Shown: piece after piece, positions 3,656-5,033 of the stretch
Numbering within the stretch: position 1 is the stretch's first letter
How the letters are laid out: the number at the start of each line of letters is the position of its first letter
Origin: Propionicimonas sp.
GTDB taxonomy: Bacteria > Actinomycetota > Actinomycetes > Propionibacteriales > Propionibacteriaceae
Length of the DNA: 5,033 bases
NCBI GenBank assembly: GCA_031119515.1
Contig: JAVHXR010000227.1
Span: 1-5,033 of the forward strand
Direction: 5' to 3'
Program-made: the position numbers and the translations under genes
Notes under the pieces: model-generated
Database searches by the model: none
What the model saw: the letters and a program-made list of their open reading frames with translations, nothing else
What the model was told of the DNA's origin: nothing

Positions 3656-5033
3656 GTGAGGAAGCTGCGTCTGGTGTCGCTCGGGGTGCTCCTGGTGGTC
3701 GTCCTGGCGGGCTGTGGCCTCACTCCGCCGGTGCCTCCCGACCCGACGCCGACAAGCCGGCCGAGTTCACTGCTCCCCACCCCGGCCGAGCCGCTGCCGC
3801 TGGCCGAGCTGGCCCGGTTCAGCGGCGTCGCGGTGATGAACGCCGGCTCCAACTGCACCGGAACCCTGATCGACACCGGGGTCACCGACGGCCCCGCCTA
3901 CGTGCTGACCAACGGACACTGCGCCGGCGACGTCGGGCGCAGTGCGCAGCGCACCACCCTGGATGAGGAGTGGTCTGGCACCGCCACCTTCCTGGCCGCG
4001 GCCGGGAACGAGGACAACACCGTGACGGTGGACGTCGTCGGTCTGGCCTACTCGACGATGCGCCACACCGACACCGCGATCCTGCGGCTGGAGCCGTCCC
4101 TGGCCGAGCTGGTCGCGCTCGGGCTGCGCCCGATCCCGATCACCGGCGCCGAACCCGCCGCGGGCAGCCGGGTGGTCAACATCGGGGCGCCGGTGCAGGA
4201 CCTCCTCCCGCAGGAGTGGGTGCTGCGTCGCGGGGAATGCACCCTCGGCGCCCAGCACACCCTGATCGAGTTCCTGTGGCTGTGGTTCGGGGCGTGGTCC
4301 AACGACTGCCCAGGCATCATCCAGGGCTCGAGCGGATCGCCGCTGCTCAGCCTCGACAGCAGCGGCGATCCGACGGCGGTGGTCGCCATGATCAACACCA
4401 CGACCGCCGGCGCGGACCCCGCCCGGGGCGGCGCGTGCTTCCTGAACCGCCCCTGCGAGGTGACCGCCGGCGGGGTGCGGATGGTGCCGCAGACGAGCTA
4501 CGCCCAGAGCGTGGCCGGGGTCGGCTCCTGCTTCACCCCGACCGGCGAGTTCGCGCTGCTGGCGGAGTGCCCGCTGCCGATCTCGGACGTCTGGGCCGAG
4601 ACCGGCGGCGGGAGCTTCCGCGGCGGCGGCGAGGGCGACGCCTTCGAGCAGCTCCCCCGGGCCGTCCTGGCCGCACGGACGGCGGGAACGATCCGCACTG
4701 CACTGGTGCCGATCGGGGATGCCACCGCGTGCCAGGACCCCGCCACCTACCGGGACGCCGCCGGCGTCGCCGTCCCTGCCGCCGGCGAGAGCTGGGAGCA
4801 ACTCGGTACCGTCGTGCCGGTCGACCTGCCCTCAGAGGAGGGTCACTACCTGCTGTGCGCGGTGAAGGGCGACGACGTCCTTGGTGCCGCCGCCGTCCTG
4901 TTCGAGGTCGACCGGACGCCTCCTGTCAGTCCCGCCGGAGCCGAGGTCGACGACCTCGGGGAGGGTGGCGGGGTCGTGGTGGTGCCGCACCTCGACCCGC
5001 CTGAGCTGGCCACCGTCCGGTTCACCTGGGGTG
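3656..5033 (+). CDS. Trypsin-like serine protease, predicted lipoprotein (N-terminal 459 residues; 3' end outside window)
   Basis: Predicted extracytoplasmic serine endopeptidase tethered to the membrane by a lipid. Residues 1-20 form a lipoprotein signal (MRKLRL, hydrophobic VSLGVLLVVV, lipobox LAGC with Cys20), then a Pro/Ser/Thr-rich linker to about residue 45. The trypsin-like domain spans roughly 52-290: His88 in LTNGHC, Asp139 in RHTDTAIL and Ser226 in QGSSGSPLL make a complete triad, and Cys67-Cys89 matches the classical disulfide beside the active-site His. Eight further cysteines (195, 218, 261, 267, 292, 305, 359, 401) suit an oxidising compartment. After about residue 310 a Gly-rich linker leads to a beta-rich module (C359, YLLCAVKGDD) ending in VDRTPP, a phrase common at the border of Ig-like/bacterial beta-sandwich repeats, so more domains probably follow. 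The frame is open to the window end. GTG 3656 is set by AAGGGGGA upstream. The physiological substrate is unknown. Confidence 0.88.
   Translation, partial: MRKLRLVSLGVLLVVVLAGCGLTPPVPPDPTPTSRPSSLLPTPAEPLPLAELARFSGVAVMNAGSNCTGTLIDTGVTDGPAYVLTNGHCAGDVGRSAQRTTLDEEWSGTATFLAAAGNEDNTVTVDVVGLAYSTMRHTDTAILRLEPSLAELVALGLRPIPITGAEPAAGSRVVNIGAPVQDLLPQEWVLRRGECTLGAQHTLIEFLWLWFGAWSNDCPGIIQGSSGSPLLSLDSSGDPTAVVAMINTTTAGADPARGGACFLNRPCEVTAGGVRMVPQTSYAQSVAGVGSCFTPTGEFALLAECPLPISDVWAETGGGSFRGGGEGDAFEQLPRAVLAARTAGTIRTALVPIGDATACQDPATYRDAAGVAVPAAGESWEQLGTVVPVDLPSEEGHYLLCAVKGDDVLGAAAVLFEVDRTPPVSPAGAEVDDLGEGGGVVVVPHLDPPELATVRFTWG

Noticed and set aside
3767..4801. Minus-strand open frame opposite the protease gene (and a plus-strand shadow at 3970-5004)
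   Set aside because: Both are Gly/Arg/Ala-rich products without motifs; the protease frame carries lipobox, catalytic triad and paired cysteines.

Overview
The window is about 70% G+C or more, has strong third-position G/C bias, and uses GTG starts and TANNNT-type -10 elements. This points to a high-GC actinobacterium; a pseudonocardial or related lineage is a guess from gene style only. No mobile element, tRNA, rRNA or CRISPR array is seen.

Layout. (1) 1-519 (+): C-terminal part of a short-chain dehydrogenase of the HSDL2-like type, its start lying outside the window. (2) 623-1609 (+): an atypical NAD-dependent epimerase/dehydratase-family protein. (3) 1610-2057: a 448-base non-coding stretch, the most unusual part of the window. 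It holds short 11-bp direct repeats, a perfect 8-bp inverted repeat of C/G runs, a recognisable promoter, and a ~100-nt structured RNA candidate. The first hairpin of that RNA has a loop of exactly six cytosines and the second has another C-rich loop, the architecture of the actinobacterial 6C small RNA. The promoter and 5' UTR of the next gene follow. (4) 2058-2483 (+): an OsmC/Ohr-family peroxidase with both redox cysteines. (5) 2486-3508 (-): a glutaminase (glsA family), convergent with osmC; only two bases separate the stop codons, and a very strong hairpin lies inside the glutaminase 3' end. (6) 3509-3655: a divergent intergenic region. (7) 3656 to the window end (+): a secreted, lipid-anchored trypsin-fold serine protease, open at the 3' end.

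How the parts may relate. The genes do not form a single pathway; this looks like ordinary chromosomal housekeeping and stress genes around a regulatory RNA locus. The best lead is that the second C-rich loop of the 6C-like RNA has a perfect 10-nt complement covering the Shine-Dalgarno region and first start-codon base of the protease gene (3647-3656), and the first loop shares 8 of these. This suggests, but does not prove, that the RNA represses translation of the nearby envelope protease.
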